From Lentzea sp. NEAU-D7 (GTDB lineage Bacteria; Actinomycetota; Actinomycetes; Mycobacteriales; Pseudonocardiaceae): a DNA stretch of 64,000 nucleotides. How positions within the stretch are numbered: position 1 is the stretch's first letter; each line of letters begins with the position of its first letter. The notes below the pieces were generated by a model, which made no database searches, was not told the DNA's origin, and saw only the letters and a list, made by a program, of their open reading frames with translations. Shown here piece by piece: positions 32,014 to 41,600 of the stretch. The position numbers were made by a program, and so were the translations under genes. The stretch lies in contig NZ_JAPJDL010000005.1 in the NCBI RefSeq assembly GCF_026242055.1, positions 131,089 through 195,088 of the forward strand. The letters are read 5' to 3'.

Positions 32014-32865
32014 TCAGACCCAGCGCTTCAGCTCGTGACGCGGCCAGCCGGGATCACCCGTGCGGGCGAACCTCGCCCAGGCCTCCGCGATGTCGCCACG
32101 GAACATGTCCGGCACGTCCGCGCCGTGGTGCGCCGGCGTGCGCTCGTAGATCGACCGGAACGCGCGCCCGTGCTCGTCGGCCAGCCGCGTGGTCGGGCGC
32201 TGGAACAGCTCGGCATCCTCGTCCGCGGTGTGGCACACCATCAGGTCCACGTCGTACGGGCCGGTCAACGGGCTGCGCGGGAGCGTGTCGCCGTCGACGA
32301 TCGGTTGGTACAGCACGACTTCCGGGTCTGCTCGCCGCTGGACCTCGGCGGCTTCGCGCGGTGTGAAGAACCTGCCGGCGAGGCTGTGCACGATCGCCCG
32401 GTGGAACAGGCCGGCGGCGGAAGGCATGACCATCAGCGACGCGACGGTCTGCGCGCCGGACGACTGGCCGGCGACCGTGACGTTCGCCGGATCGCCGCCG
32501 TAGCGGGTGATGTTGCGCTGGACCCACCTCAGCGCCGAGACGACGTCGAGCAGCCCGCGGTTGTGCTGGACCCCTTCCAGGGCACCGTATCCGTCGGCCG
32601 CCAGGCGGTAGTCGCAGCTGACGAACACGACTCCGTTCGACGCGTGCACGTCGCCCGCGTACTCGTGCTGTGCCGAGGAGCCGACGGTGTTGGCGCCGCC
32701 GTGGACCCAGAGGACCACCGGCGCGCCGGAGTCCGCTGTGGACCAGACGTTCAGCGTGTGCCTGTCGCCGAACGCGCCGGTCGGCTCGCCGTCGCAGTCC
32801 ACCGGAGGGTGGAGGCGCAGCGGGCCGACCGGCGGTTCCGCGTAGCGGATGCCCAGGTTCAGGCC
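32014..32865 (-). pseudogene. type B carboxylesterase, shortened and without a start codon
   Basis: The longest frame with a start begins at GTG 32802 (262 aa), but family similarity (NLGIRYAEPPVGPLRLHPP) continues upstream to about 32865 with no ATG, GTG or TTG before the frame runs into the neighbouring gene. The oxyanion region VLWVHGGANTVG and the nucleophile GQSSG are intact and a TPAHHGAD histidine remains. However, the section between nucleophile and histidine is some 150 residues shorter than in the intact paralogue at 56486-57892. N-terminal loss plus internal deletion indicate decay, although residual translation is possible. Confidence 0.7.
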
Positions 32866-35273
32866 GTCACCTGGTGCGAGACCGGCAGCACGCGCAGGTT
32901 CGCCGCCGCCCGTTCCAGCTGGGAGAGCACGCTCGGCCGCAGTCCCGCGATCTCCTGGTCCGCGGCCGGTCCGGCGACCTCCTGCAGCAGCACCTGCTGC
33001 GGGTGGTCACCCTCGGCCTCGGCCACCGCGAGGACCCGGAAGGGCGTGCCGGGTGCGAAGACCACGCGTTCCTCGGTGGCCACGGCCACCCGGTCGGCCA
33101 CCTCGACCCGGCGGCCGGTGACCGACCAGATCAGGTACTCGGTGACGCCGTCGACGCGCTGGGACGGGTTCGCGATGGCGTCCAGCAGGCCGTGCTCGAC
33201 CAGGACGTCGCCGCTGCGGTAGCGCCTCGGCCCGGTCTGGCCGCTGACACCCCACACCACCGCCACGCCGCTGTGCACGGGCAGGCGGTTCAGGCCCGAG
33301 ACGATGCACGCGACGTACGGGCGCAGGCGGCCCAGGCGTCCCATGCGGAGCGTCTCGACGACCATCTCCTCGTCCTGCGACACGCACGCCAGCAACGCCG
33401 TGAGGTCGGTGACCATGGCCTCGAACGCGGCCGGGTCCTCCTCCGCGTCCGGACGTTGCGCGAGCAGGCGGCAGACCGTCGCCGCGTGCACGCCGTAGCG
33501 CTCGCCGAGAGCACGGCGGACCGTGTCGCGTTCGGCGTCGCTGCTGCTGTGGTCCGGGGCCACCGTCTCGCGCTCGCCGTTGTTCTCCGGCGGGGCCTCC
33601 CACAGGGCCAGCGGCTGCAGCGGGAGCGGGCCGTCGACGCGGAACCTCACCGGGGTGGAGTCCGGGTCGTCGGACGGGAACGCGGCCTCGTCCGGGTCGT
33701 CCGCCAGCGCGTGCGACGTCACGGTCGTGATCGCCGGACCGGCGCCCATGCTCGCGTACGCGGGCCGGTCCGGTTCGGGCTCGGCCGGCGTGACGGCGGT
33801 GAAGAAGCCTGTGCCGTTGTCCGCCGTGTCCCGCGTCGACAGCGCGTGCGCCGCCGTGCTCAGAGCCGCGACGGCACTGCTGGCGGGAGGCTGGACGGGC
33901 GGAGGTGGTGACGGCGCGATCACCTTGGAGTCGCAGAACACCAGGCGCAGGAGCTTGCGCACCTCGGGCTCCAGGCGTTCCACGAGAGCAGCGCCGTGCA
34001 CCGCGACCGCGCCGGGCGTCGTGCGCCCCGGCGTGCCCACGGTCAGACGAGCCCACTCCGGGTCCAGGGGCAGGGTGCGCACCTCAGCGGCGTTGTACGG
34101 CTCGTCCTGCTCGCGCACCCACAGGCCTGAGGGCACGACTTCGAGCACGACGCCGTCACCGAGGGAGAACACCCCGGGCGAGACCTCGGTCAGGCCCTGC
34201 ACGGGCGTCCGGTAGCCGGAGACCACGGGCACGGCCTCGTCCGGCACGCACAGCACCTCGGTGACGAACGGGCGCCACGTCTGCTGCCCGCGCGGGTCGA
34301 CCGCGATCACCGCCGGTCCACCGCCGCGCAGGTTGCCCACCGGCAGGCCGGTGAACATCGCGATCGGCTCGCCGATCTGGTCGGCGACGAGGCTGCCGAT
34401 GGCGGCGTCGATGCCGTACGGGACCAGCCGCACGCGCGACCGGGCCGCCTGCGGCAGCGCCGTGAGCAGGCGGCACACCTCGTCGATCGGGATCGACGAC
34501 TGGCCGGGCCCGCCGACGACGACCGTCAGCACGTTGTCGCGGCACGGCAGCGCCACGATCGGCCGCGAGTCCTGGGCGGCCGGGTCGAACGGCGGCTGCT
34601 GCGCGCGCAGCCAGAGTCCGCTCGGGATCGGCTCGGAGATGCCGATCTCGCCCGTCGGCCACGGCGAGTTCGGGTCCATCGCCTCCCACTGCGGCACCGG
34701 GAAGCGGCGGCCGAACGGCATCGGGGACGCGTTCGGCTGGAACTTCACCCAGCTGCCGTAGCCCTGTGTGCCGACGACGAACGCGGCACCGGGCACCGTG
34801 GTCAGCACGCCGTCCGGCGCCACGACCTCGGCCTGCAGCTGCTCGGCGAGCCACTGCGCGGGAGCGGTCGGCCGCATCGTCCCGGCGTGCGAGACCGCGA
34901 GCCGGATGGGCCCGCGGCCGTGCAGCGCCGTCACGACGTGCGGCCAGAAAGTGCTTTGGTCCCCGCTCGGGAAGTCGACCACGACGACGGTCCGGCCGTT
35001 GTCGGCCGGAAGCGCGCGGGCGAGACCCGCGGCGCCCTGGCTCGGGCCCTCGGGAGCGGAGACGACGAGCGTCGACCCCACGGAGTTCGCCGCGAAAGGC
35101 GTCCTCTGGGGTACGGGCTCCGGCTGCGGCGCTGCTGCCGGGGGCTGCTCGACGGGGTACAGATCCAGGTCCTGGTCGGTGCTCGTGATGGTCTGAACTC
35201 CGAAACTGCTCTGGCCAGAACTCTGCTGGGTCTGTGGTTGCTGGTCGCCATGGGCGGCGGCACGTCGGCCCAT
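32859..35273 (-). CDS. large uncharacterised protein with possible ADP-ribosyltransferase-like C-terminal domain
   Basis: 804 aa from ATG 35273; GGAGGTGATC, a near-full anti-16S match, lies upstream, and GTG 35288 and a TTG are alternative starts. Residues ~1-60 are Gln/Pro-rich and disordered. A large central region (~60-470) has repeated beta-rich stretches with SGLWLRAQQ/SGLWVREQD motifs occurring twice, hinting at an internal duplication. A Pro/Ser/Ala-rich linker follows. The last ~200 residues contain LPVHSGVAVVWGV, YRSGDVLVEHGLLDA, YLIWSVTGRRV and ERVVFAPGTPFRVLAV with VLLQEV, which I read as an ADP-ribosyltransferase-like fold in which the usual YRG arginine is HSG. There is no signal peptide. 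Confidence 0.55.
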   Translation of the reverse strand: MGRRAAAHGDQQPQTQQSSGQSSFGVQTITSTDQDLDLYPVEQPPAAAPQPEPVPQRTPFAANSVGSTLVVSAPEGPSQGAAGLARALPADNGRTVVVVDFPSGDQSTFWPHVVTALHGRGPIRLAVSHAGTMRPTAPAQWLAEQLQAEVVAPDGVLTTVPGAAFVVGTQGYGSWVKFQPNASPMPFGRRFPVPQWEAMDPNSPWPTGEIGISEPIPSGLWLRAQQPPFDPAAQDSRPIVALPCRDNVLTVVVGGPGQSSIPIDEVCRLLTALPQAARSRVRLVPYGIDAAIGSLVADQIGEPIAMFTGLPVGNLRGGGPAVIAVDPRGQQTWRPFVTEVLCVPDEAVPVVSGYRTPVQGLTEVSPGVFSLGDGVVLEVVPSGLWVREQDEPYNAAEVRTLPLDPEWARLTVGTPGRTTPGAVAVHGAALVERLEPEVRKLLRLVFCDSKVIAPSPPPPVQPPASSAVAALSTAAHALSTRDTADNGTGFFTAVTPAEPEPDRPAYASMGAGPAITTVTSHALADDPDEAAFPSDDPDSTPVRFRVDGPLPLQPLALWEAPPENNGERETVAPDHSSSDAERDTVRRALGERYGVHAATVCRLLAQRPDAEEDPAAFEAMVTDLTALLACVSQDEEMVVETLRMGRLGRLRPYVACIVSGLNRLPVHSGVAVVWGVSGQTGPRRYRSGDVLVEHGLLDAIANPSQRVDGVTEYLIWSVTGRRVEVADRVAVATEERVVFAPGTPFRVLAVAEAEGDHPQQVLLQEVAGPAADQEIAGLRPSVLSQLERAAANLRVLPVSHQVTA

Positions 35274-35392
35274 CAAGCGCCTGATCACCTCCGTGCCATC
35301 CCGGTCACTCGCCCTTTCGGCTTAATCGGGCAACGGTCGTGCACGCTATCAAGACGCGCCAGGCTTCCGTCACCCAGTCGGGTTATTTGATC

Positions 35393-36070
35393 TCATCCGA
35401 TCGATACCCACACGGCCCGTGCTCGTCCACACACTCCGTGAGGCCCGATGATGGCGGACGCGGAGTAGGCCTTGCGCCCGTCCTTCCCAAGCTCCCACGC
35501 CAGGAGCACGTGGTCCACGCCCAGTTCGACCGGCTGCTCCACCTGGGCGACGAAGGTGCCGAGCACGAACGCCGGGCCCCCGTCCGGTGCCACGGGCTGC
35601 GCGGACGGGCAGTCGAGCGCGGCCCAGACGATCTCCGGGAGCACGGCGGTCCCGTCGTTCGGCAGGACGCCCGTCGGCGTCCACACACCGGCCCACTCGC
35701 TTCGGCCGTCGAGCGGGCCGAGCAGCGCGGCGATGCCGTCCTCGCGGCCGGGACCGCAGCCGAAACACGTCGGGAACGGGTGCTTGTCGCGCCAGGGCAC
35801 CTTCGCGGCGGCCTTCAGCGCCTCGTCGAGCGTCGGCGAGGAGGGCACCTCCAGGTCGAGCGAGGCAGGCTCGGCCGAGGCGATCACGACGTCGCCGTCG
35901 AGCAACTGCCCGTCCCTGACCTGCATCTCCCGGTCCAGCGGCACCGGCTTGCGCAACCGGACGCTCACCGCCGGGGCGTCGACGTGCGCGGCGAGCAGAC
36001 CGGCCGAGTACCCGCCGTTGCCCATGCCGGGAGGCCCGTTGAACCTGCTCGCGACCGTCACCGTGCTCAT
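35393..36070 (-). CDS. hot-dog-fold thioesterase-like protein
   Basis: 225 aa from ATG 36070, which overlaps the YchJ gene stop (ATGA). The start GMGNGGYSAGLLAAHVDAPAVSVRLRKPVPL resembles acyl-CoA thioesterase halves. The middle has a Cys-rich FPTCFGCGPGREDG segment, and the C-terminus another beta-rich half (GTFVAQVEQPVELGVDHVLLAWEL), so this may be a double hot-dog. The precise substrate is unknown. It is likely cotranscribed with the YchJ-like gene. Confidence 0.65.
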   Translation of the reverse strand: MSTVTVASRFNGPPGMGNGGYSAGLLAAHVDAPAVSVRLRKPVPLDREMQVRDGQLLDGDVVIASAEPASLDLEVPSSPTLDEALKAAAKVPWRDKHPFPTCFGCGPGREDGIAALLGPLDGRSEWAGVWTPTGVLPNDGTAVLPEIVWAALDCPSAQPVAPDGGPAFVLGTFVAQVEQPVELGVDHVLLAWELGKDGRKAYSASAIIGPHGVCGRARAVWVSIG

Positions 36071-36441
36071 TCCAGGCCCTCCGCGTACACCCACTGGCCG
36101 TTCTCCCTGATGAACTTGCTCCGCTCGTGCACGACGCCGCCGACGTAGTGCGCCCGGAACTCCACCACACCCTCGGCCTGGAGCAGACCGCCGTTCTCGG
36201 TCGCCAGGATCTCGAGCTTCAGCCAGCGGTCCGTCGAGTCGATCCCGGCGCTCGAGGGGCGGTGCTTCGAGGCCCAGGTGCGCAGCAGGTAGTCCTCATC
36301 GGACACGGCGAAAGCGCTGTAGCGGGACCGCATCAGCTGCTCGGCGGTGGCCGCCTTGCGCGCTCCGGAGTGCAGCGCACCACAGCAGTCCACATAGGAC
36401 TGACCGGTGCCGCAGGGGCACAGTTTGTTGTTCACGTCCAC
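36067..36441 (-). CDS. YchJ-family protein with SEC-C zinc motif
   Basis: 124 aa. The N-terminus has the SEC-C-like zinc motif LCPCGTGQSYVDCCG, followed by LHSG...AEQLMRSRYSAFAVSDEDYLLRTWA, the signature of the YchJ/UPF0225 family (NTF2-like fold). The function of the family is unknown. The ATGA overlap links it to the thioesterase-like gene. Confidence 0.9.
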   Translation of the reverse strand: MDVNNKLCPCGTGQSYVDCCGALHSGARKAATAEQLMRSRYSAFAVSDEDYLLRTWASKHRPSSAGIDSTDRWLKLEILATENGGLLQAEGVVEFRAHYVGGVVHERSKFIRENGQWVYAEGLE

Positions 36442-36530
36442 ATTGTGCCTGGTGAACCCGTTAGAACCGATGTCGCGCCCCGTACGTACCCCTTGTCAGG
36501 ACTGACTCGCGGGAGGCAGAGGAGACGGCA

Positions 36531-37082
36531 GTGAGTGTCGACAGCAGGACCGAGCTCGTACCGCTGCGCACGTGGTTCGGGCTCCGATGGCGCGGTTACG
36601 ACCGCGACGAGGTGGACGACTACGTCGCCGAACTGGAAGCCGAGCTTCGCCTGGTCACGGCCGACCGCGACGCGTCGGAGGCCCGCGCGGAGGCCCTGGC
36701 CTCCAGACTGGTCGCGGTCCAGGAGGAGAACGCCGCCCTGCAGGACGGCCTGCACCGCATCTGCCTGACCCCGATCGACCTGAAGGGCCTGCCGGAACGG
36801 CTCGCCCGGATGGTCGCCCTGGCCGAGGAAGAACGCCGTGAGGTCATCAGGGACGCCCAGCTCAAAGCGTTGATGATCGTGGGCGAGGCCGAACAGCGAG
36901 CCCGCCGGCTCGACGAGGAGGCGGCCGCGAAGCGCGAGGGGATCCGCGAGGACTTCCGGCTCGCGATGTCGGCCCGCCGGGCCGAGGCGATGCGCGCCCT
37001 GGCCGAACTGCGCAACGTCGCCCGTGACGAGGCGGACCGCATCGTCGCGGAGGCGAAGATCCAGAGCCTGCACATCGAGTAG
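36531..37082 (+). CDS. DivIVA-domain coiled-coil protein
   Basis: 183 aa. Residues ~10-45 (LRTWFGLRWRGYDRDEVDDYVAELEAELRLV) match the lipid-binding N-terminal DivIVA domain, including the FxxxxRGYDxxEVDxY signature; the rest is an Arg/Glu/Ala-rich coiled coil. DivIVA-type proteins bind curved membrane at poles and septa and organise growth. At 183 residues this is shorter than the main actinobacterial Wag31/DivIVA, and it lacks cell-division neighbours, so it is probably an accessory paralogue. Confidence 0.88.
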   Translation: MSVDSRTELVPLRTWFGLRWRGYDRDEVDDYVAELEAELRLVTADRDASEARAEALASRLVAVQEENAALQDGLHRICLTPIDLKGLPERLARMVALAEEERREVIRDAQLKALMIVGEAEQRARRLDEEAAAKREGIREDFRLAMSARRAEAMRALAELRNVARDEADRIVAEAKIQSLHIE

Positions 37083-37149
37083 CATCCGACATCCCTGAGA
37101 GGATCGGGCAAGAACCCGGCAGCTTTGATCTCCTCGCACCCCTGTCCCA

Positions 37150-37188
37150 CCTGGTCTGCTTGGTACATCCAGAACCAAGCAGACCAGG
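37150..37188. promoter_or_regulatory. perfect 15-bp inverted repeat upstream of SDR gene
   Basis: CCTGGTCTGCTTGGT (37150-37164) and ACCAAGCAGACCAGG (37174-37188) are perfect complements separated by nine bases. The repeat lies 15 bp before the SDR ATG, downstream of where a promoter would lie, so it fits an operator for a dimeric repressor (TetR-, HxlR- or MarR-like); no such regulator gene is adjacent. As RNA it would be a strong hairpin, but terminating just before a gene is unlikely. Confidence 0.65.
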
Positions 37189-37203
37189 ACAGGCGGTAGG
37201 AAA

Positions 37204-37953
37204 ATGTCAGTCGCGATCGTGACCGGCGGCAGCTCGGGCATCGGCTGGAGCACAGCGGTGGAACTGGCCGGGCGAGGTGCCGCCGTGATCCTCACCTACA
37301 GCTCGAACGAGCAGGGTGCCGCACAGGCGGTCAAGGCCATCGAGCAGAACGGCGGCAAGGCGGCCGCGCTGCACCTGGACGTCGGCCGCAGCGACACGTT
37401 CGCGGCGTTCCGCGACCAGGTCGCCGACGTGCTGCGCGGCTGGGGCCGCGACCAGTTCGACGTGCTCGTCAACAACGCGGGCTTCGCCCAGACCGCCCTG
37501 TTCCCCGACACCACCGAGGACCTGTTCGACAGGTTCTACCGCGTCCTGCTCAAGGGCCCGTTCTTCCTCACCCAGACCCTGCTGCCGCTTCTCGCGGACG
37601 GCGGCGCGGTGATCAACACGACCAGCAGCTCCACCGAACAGGCCGAACCCGGCTACTCCGGCTACGCCACGATGAAGGGCGCCCTGGTCGTGCTGACGCG
37701 CTACCTGGCCAAGGAGCTCAGCCCGCGGCGCATCCGCGTCAACTCCGTCTCCCCCGGCGCCACCCGGACCCGGCTGGGCGACGACGCCTTCGAGAAGTTC
37801 CCGGAGGTGATCCCCGCGCTGGCCGCCAACACCGCGCTGGGCCGCGTGGGCGAGCCCGGCGACGTGGCTGTGGCGATCGCGGCACTCGCGGGCGAGGACG
37901 GCCGGTGGATCACCGCGCAGAACGTCGAGGTGTCCGGGGGTTTCGGGCTCTAG
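37204..37953 (+). CDS. short-chain dehydrogenase/reductase
   Basis: 249 aa, classical SDR of normal length from ATG 37204. Cofactor motif VTGGSSGIGWS, NNAG, catalytic Ser in TTSSS and Tyr/Lys in YSGYATMKGAL (YATMK), and the C-terminal GRVGEPGDVAVAIAALAGEDGRWITAQNVEVSGGF typical of 3-oxoacyl-ACP-reductase-like members. Its absence from any fatty-acid operon suggests it reduces a xenobiotic or secondary metabolite; the large inverted repeat upstream suggests ligand-controlled expression. Confidence 0.92.
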   Translation: MSVAIVTGGSSGIGWSTAVELAGRGAAVILTYSSNEQGAAQAVKAIEQNGGKAAALHLDVGRSDTFAAFRDQVADVLRGWGRDQFDVLVNNAGFAQTALFPDTTEDLFDRFYRVLLKGPFFLTQTLLPLLADGGAVINTTSSSTEQAEPGYSGYATMKGALVVLTRYLAKELSPRRIRVNSVSPGATRTRLGDDAFEKFPEVIPALAANTALGRVGEPGDVAVAIAALAGEDGRWITAQNVEVSGGFGL

Positions 37954-38020
37954 GGCGTGTCCGGTGAGCCCGTCCTATGAGGGTCGTGGTCGAGACTTGC
38001 GGGACGGGTGAGCCGACCGC

Positions 38021-38142
38021 GAGGTGCCGCGGAGCGGCTTGGCGGTGCCGCGGAGCAGCTCGGCGGTGCCGCGGAGCGGCTCGGCGGCGGCACGAAACGG
38101 CTCCGCGTGGCACGGAGCAGCTCGGCGGTGCCGCGCGGCACC
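38021..38142. repeat. degenerate 21-bp tandem repeat, about five to six units
   Basis: The unit GGCGGTGCCGCGGAGCGGCT plus one base recurs head-to-tail: near-exact copies at 38041-38061 and 38062-38082, with degenerate copies on both sides (38021-38040, 38083-38103, 38104-38123, 38124-38142). The 21-bp period keeps reading frames open on both strands, but no ribosome-binding site or known gene fits. It lies between the stop of the SDR gene and the end of the convergent MmcQ/YjbR-like gene. Confidence 0.75.
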
Positions 38143-38171
38143 GACTGGAGTGAGGCGGTGGTGCACGTGGC

Positions 38172-38573
38172 TCAGTCGACGAGCCTGGCCAGCTTCGCCG
38201 GGGCGAGCTTGCGGTAGCTCTCGGCCAGCAACTCGCCCACCTCCGCCCAGTCCGCGCCGGGCCGCACCTTCATCCCGACGACGTCCTGTCCCCACGCCGC
38301 GCGGAAGAACGGCTCGCCGGCTCCGACCAAGGCGCCGAACTCCTCGGGTTGTGCGCGAAAGGTCATGATCACTGTCGGCTCGGTGAGCTCCGCCGCGCGG
38401 CTGTACGCGCCCTCCTGGCCTGGGTGCGCTGTGAAGACGTGGAGGAAGGTGCGCTTGCGGATGCGCCACCGCGTCCCCACCCACGCCGCTTCCTCGCGAC
38501 TCTCCGGAAGCCTCGCGCAGATTCCGCGGAGCTCGTCGAGCACCTCGCCCGGCACGTCCGCCCGATCGGTCAT
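38172..38573 (-). CDS. MmcQ/YjbR-family protein
   Basis: 133 aa from ATG 38573, with GGGGGTG just upstream. Helical start VLDELRGICARLPESREEAAWVGTRWRIRKRTFLHVF, then TVIMTFRAQPEEFGALV and the C-terminal DWAEVGELLAESYRKLAPAKLARL, the pattern of the MmcQ/YjbR (CyaY-like fold) family. These are small cytosolic proteins proposed to bind DNA, with no firm function. No operon partner: the parC gene upstream ends 120 bp away behind a hairpin. Confidence 0.85.
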   Translation of the reverse strand: MTDRADVPGEVLDELRGICARLPESREEAAWVGTRWRIRKRTFLHVFTAHPGQEGAYSRAAELTEPTVIMTFRAQPEEFGALVGAGEPFFRAAWGQDVVGMKVRPGADWAEVGELLAESYRKLAPAKLARLVD

Positions 38574-38650
38574 GTCACCCCCCAGAGGACAGCCACACAT
38601 CTCGCGTCGCAGCCCTGTCCGTCGGAGCTGTGCTCTCCGAAGTGCTTCGT

Positions 38651-38680
38651 CGGTGAGAGCGGCCGAAGCCTCTCTCACCG
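38651..38680 (-). terminator. hairpin terminator downstream of parC
   Basis: CGGTGAGAG (38651-38659) and CTCTCACCG (38672-38680) form a perfect 9-bp stem 14 bp after the parC stop in the direction of transcription. No U-run. Confidence 0.55.
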
Positions 38681-38693
38681 ACGCCGAACCTCA

Positions 38694-41600
38694 CTAGTCC
38701 CGTTCGATCAGGTGCCCGATCACGGCCGGGCCGGGGTGCGCGTGACCGGAGCCGTCACGGCGCGGGTCGATGGCCGGCAGCTCCACCGGCGTGCCCTTGT
38801 CGTCCGCACCCGCCGGGCGCGAGCCGATCCACGCGAGCACCAGTTGCGTCTCGCCCTTGAGGAAGCGCTGCGAGCGCACACCGCCCGTCGCGCGACCCTT
38901 GGCCGGGTACTCGCTGAACGGGGTCACCTTCACGCTCTGACCGGACGACGTGACGACCATCGGCTCGCCGTGCTCGTCGTCGTCCGTGCGGATCGCGCCG
39001 AAGAACACCACGTGCGCGTCGCCGCTCAGGTTGATGCCCGCCATGCCGCCACCCTTGAGGCCCTGGGGCCGCACGAGCTTCGCGTCGTAGCGCAGGAGCG
39101 ACGAGTCGGAGCTGACGAACGCGAGCGTTTCACTGCCGTCGGTGAGCCAGGTGCAGCCGACGATCTCGTCGCCGTCCTTGAGCGAGATGACCTCGAACTC
39201 GTCCGAGCGGACCGGCCACTCCGGCACGCAGATCTTCACCGTGCCCAGCTTCGTGCCCAGCGCGATGCCCGGCGAGTCCTTCGGGTCGAGCGGCGCGATG
39301 CCGACGACCTTCTCGCCCTTGTCGAGCGGCACCAGCTCGGACGCCGCCATGCCGCCGCGCATCGAGACCGTGCCGCTCTGCTCCGGCAGCACGGGCAGTG
39401 GCAGCACGTCCGTCTTGAAGGCACGGCCCAGGTTCGTGATCAGGACGACCTGGCCCCGCGCCGTGGAGTGCACCACGGCCGACACCGCGTCGTGCTTCAC
39501 CCGGCCCGCCCGGCGCTTGCCCTCGGAGGCCTCCTCGGACTCGGCGGCGGTGCGCGCGACGAGTCCGGTGGCGCTCAGGATGACCTGGCACGGATCGTCC
39601 GCGACCTCCAGCGGACCGGCGGGCTTGGACGCCGCCAGCACCTCCTTGAGGTCGCCGTCGATGAGGCTGGTGCGGCGCTCCCCGCCCAGCTCCTTCGCCA
39701 CCGCGGCGAGTTCGGTCGAGACGAGCTTCTTGAGCACGCCCTCGTCGTCGAGGATCGCGGTCAGCTCGGCGATCTCCTGGCGGAGCTTGTCCTGCTCGTT
39801 CTCGAGCTCGAGCTTGTCGTAGCGGGTGAGGCGGCGCAGCGGCGTGTCGAGGATGTAGGAGGCCTGGATCTCCGACAGCTTGAACTGCTTCATCAGGCCG
39901 TCCTTGGCGGCAGCCGCGTTCTCGCTGCCCCGGATCAGCTTGATGACCTTGTCGATGTCGAGCAGCGCCAGCAGCAGGCCCTCGACGAGGTGCAGGCGTT
40001 CCTCGCGCTTGCGGCGGCGGAACTTCGTGCGCCGCGTGACGACCTCGTAGCGGTGCTGGAGGAAGACCTCCAGCAGCTCCTTGAGGCCCAGCGTCTGCGG
40101 CTGGCCACCCACCAGCACCAGGTTGTTGATGCCGAACGACTGCTCCATCGGCGTCAGCCGGTAGAGGTCGGCTAGCAGGGCCTGCGGGTTCACGCCGACC
40201 TTGCACTCGATGACCAGGCGGATGCCGTTCTCGCGGTCGGTGAGGTCCTTGACGTCCGCGATGCCCGTGAGGCGCTTGGACTTGTTGACCTCGTCGGTGA
40301 TCTTCTCGACGATCCGCTCCGAACCCACGCCGTACGGCAGCTCGGTGACCGTGATGGCCTGACGGCCCCGGCTGCCCTCCAGCGGCCCGATCTCGACCTT
40401 GGCGCGCATCCGCACGACACCGCGGCCCGTCTCGTAGGCCTTCCGGACCTCGTCGAGGCCGAGCAGGATGCCACCGGTCGGCAGGTCGGGCCCCGGCACG
40501 AACTCCATGAGCTTGTCGAGGTCGGCACCGGGGTGGTTGATGAGCCACCGCGCCGCGCCCACGATTTCGCGCAGGTTGTGCGGGATCATGTTCGTGGCCA
40601 TGCCGACCGCGATGCCGGAAGTGCCGTTGACCAGCAGGTTCGGGAACGCCGCCGGCAGCACGGCCGGCTCCTGCAGCGAGCCGTCGTAGTTCGGCCGGAA
40701 GTCGACCGTGTCCTCGTTCAGCTCGCCGACCAGCTGCATCGCGACCGGGGACATGCGGCACTCGGTGTACCGGGATGCGGCCGGGCCGTCGTCCGGGCTG
40801 CCGAAGTTGCCGTGGCCGTCGATGAGCGGCTCGTTGAGGCTGAAGTCCTGGGCGAGGCGGACCAACGCGTCGTAGATCGCCGTGTCGCCGTGCGGGTGGT
40901 ACTTGCCCATGCAGTTGTGCACGATCTGGCCGTCGACGACGAACGCGTGCTCTTCGGTCGCGACCTGGATGTCGTACGTCGTGTCCGGTGCGACAGGCTC
41001 GACAGACGTCACCTCGAGGAAGCTGAAGCCCGACAACGCTTCCAGACGCGCGGCGAGCGGTGAGCCGATCCGCCGCAGCTTGTCGATCCAGCCGTTGTCG
41101 CCGGCTCGCCACAGGGGGAAGGAACGCCCGGCGAGCGTCTTCCCGTGCCTGTTCTTGCCGTAGCGGACGTCCTCGCCCAACGATGCGCGGAACGCCACGC
41201 CCTCGGTGTCGCGGAACCAGCCGCCACCCTGATGCGCGGCGGTGAACTCCGCCATCACCGGCGCGCACGGCAGCCTGTCGTTCCCCTGCTTGCCGCCGTA
41301 GCGATAGCCGATGGACAGCACCTGCCGCAGGCCGTCCTGCTTGTAGCCGATCTTCGTCCAGGGCAGCAGCGCCATTGCGAGAGCCGCAGCGTCACGACCC
41401 GAGATCGACAACCCCAGCAACGTCTTGTGCCCGGTCGCGCTGACCCGCGACCAGTGATGGCCGTGGATGCCGGCGTCCGCGAGCATGCCGTGCAACTGAT
41501 CGATGAGCTGCCGGCTCGTGCTGACCAGGACGATCTCTCGGTTCTGCTTGCGCACGTAACCGTCACCGTCGAAGAAGCCGGCGATGAACGGCGCCCACGT

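Noticed and set aside
37150..37188. DasR-type site before the SDR gene, because of TGGTCT/AGACCA elements
   Set aside because: The half-sites are 27 bp apart instead of adjacent, so the 16-bp dre architecture is absent; a different dimeric repressor fits better.
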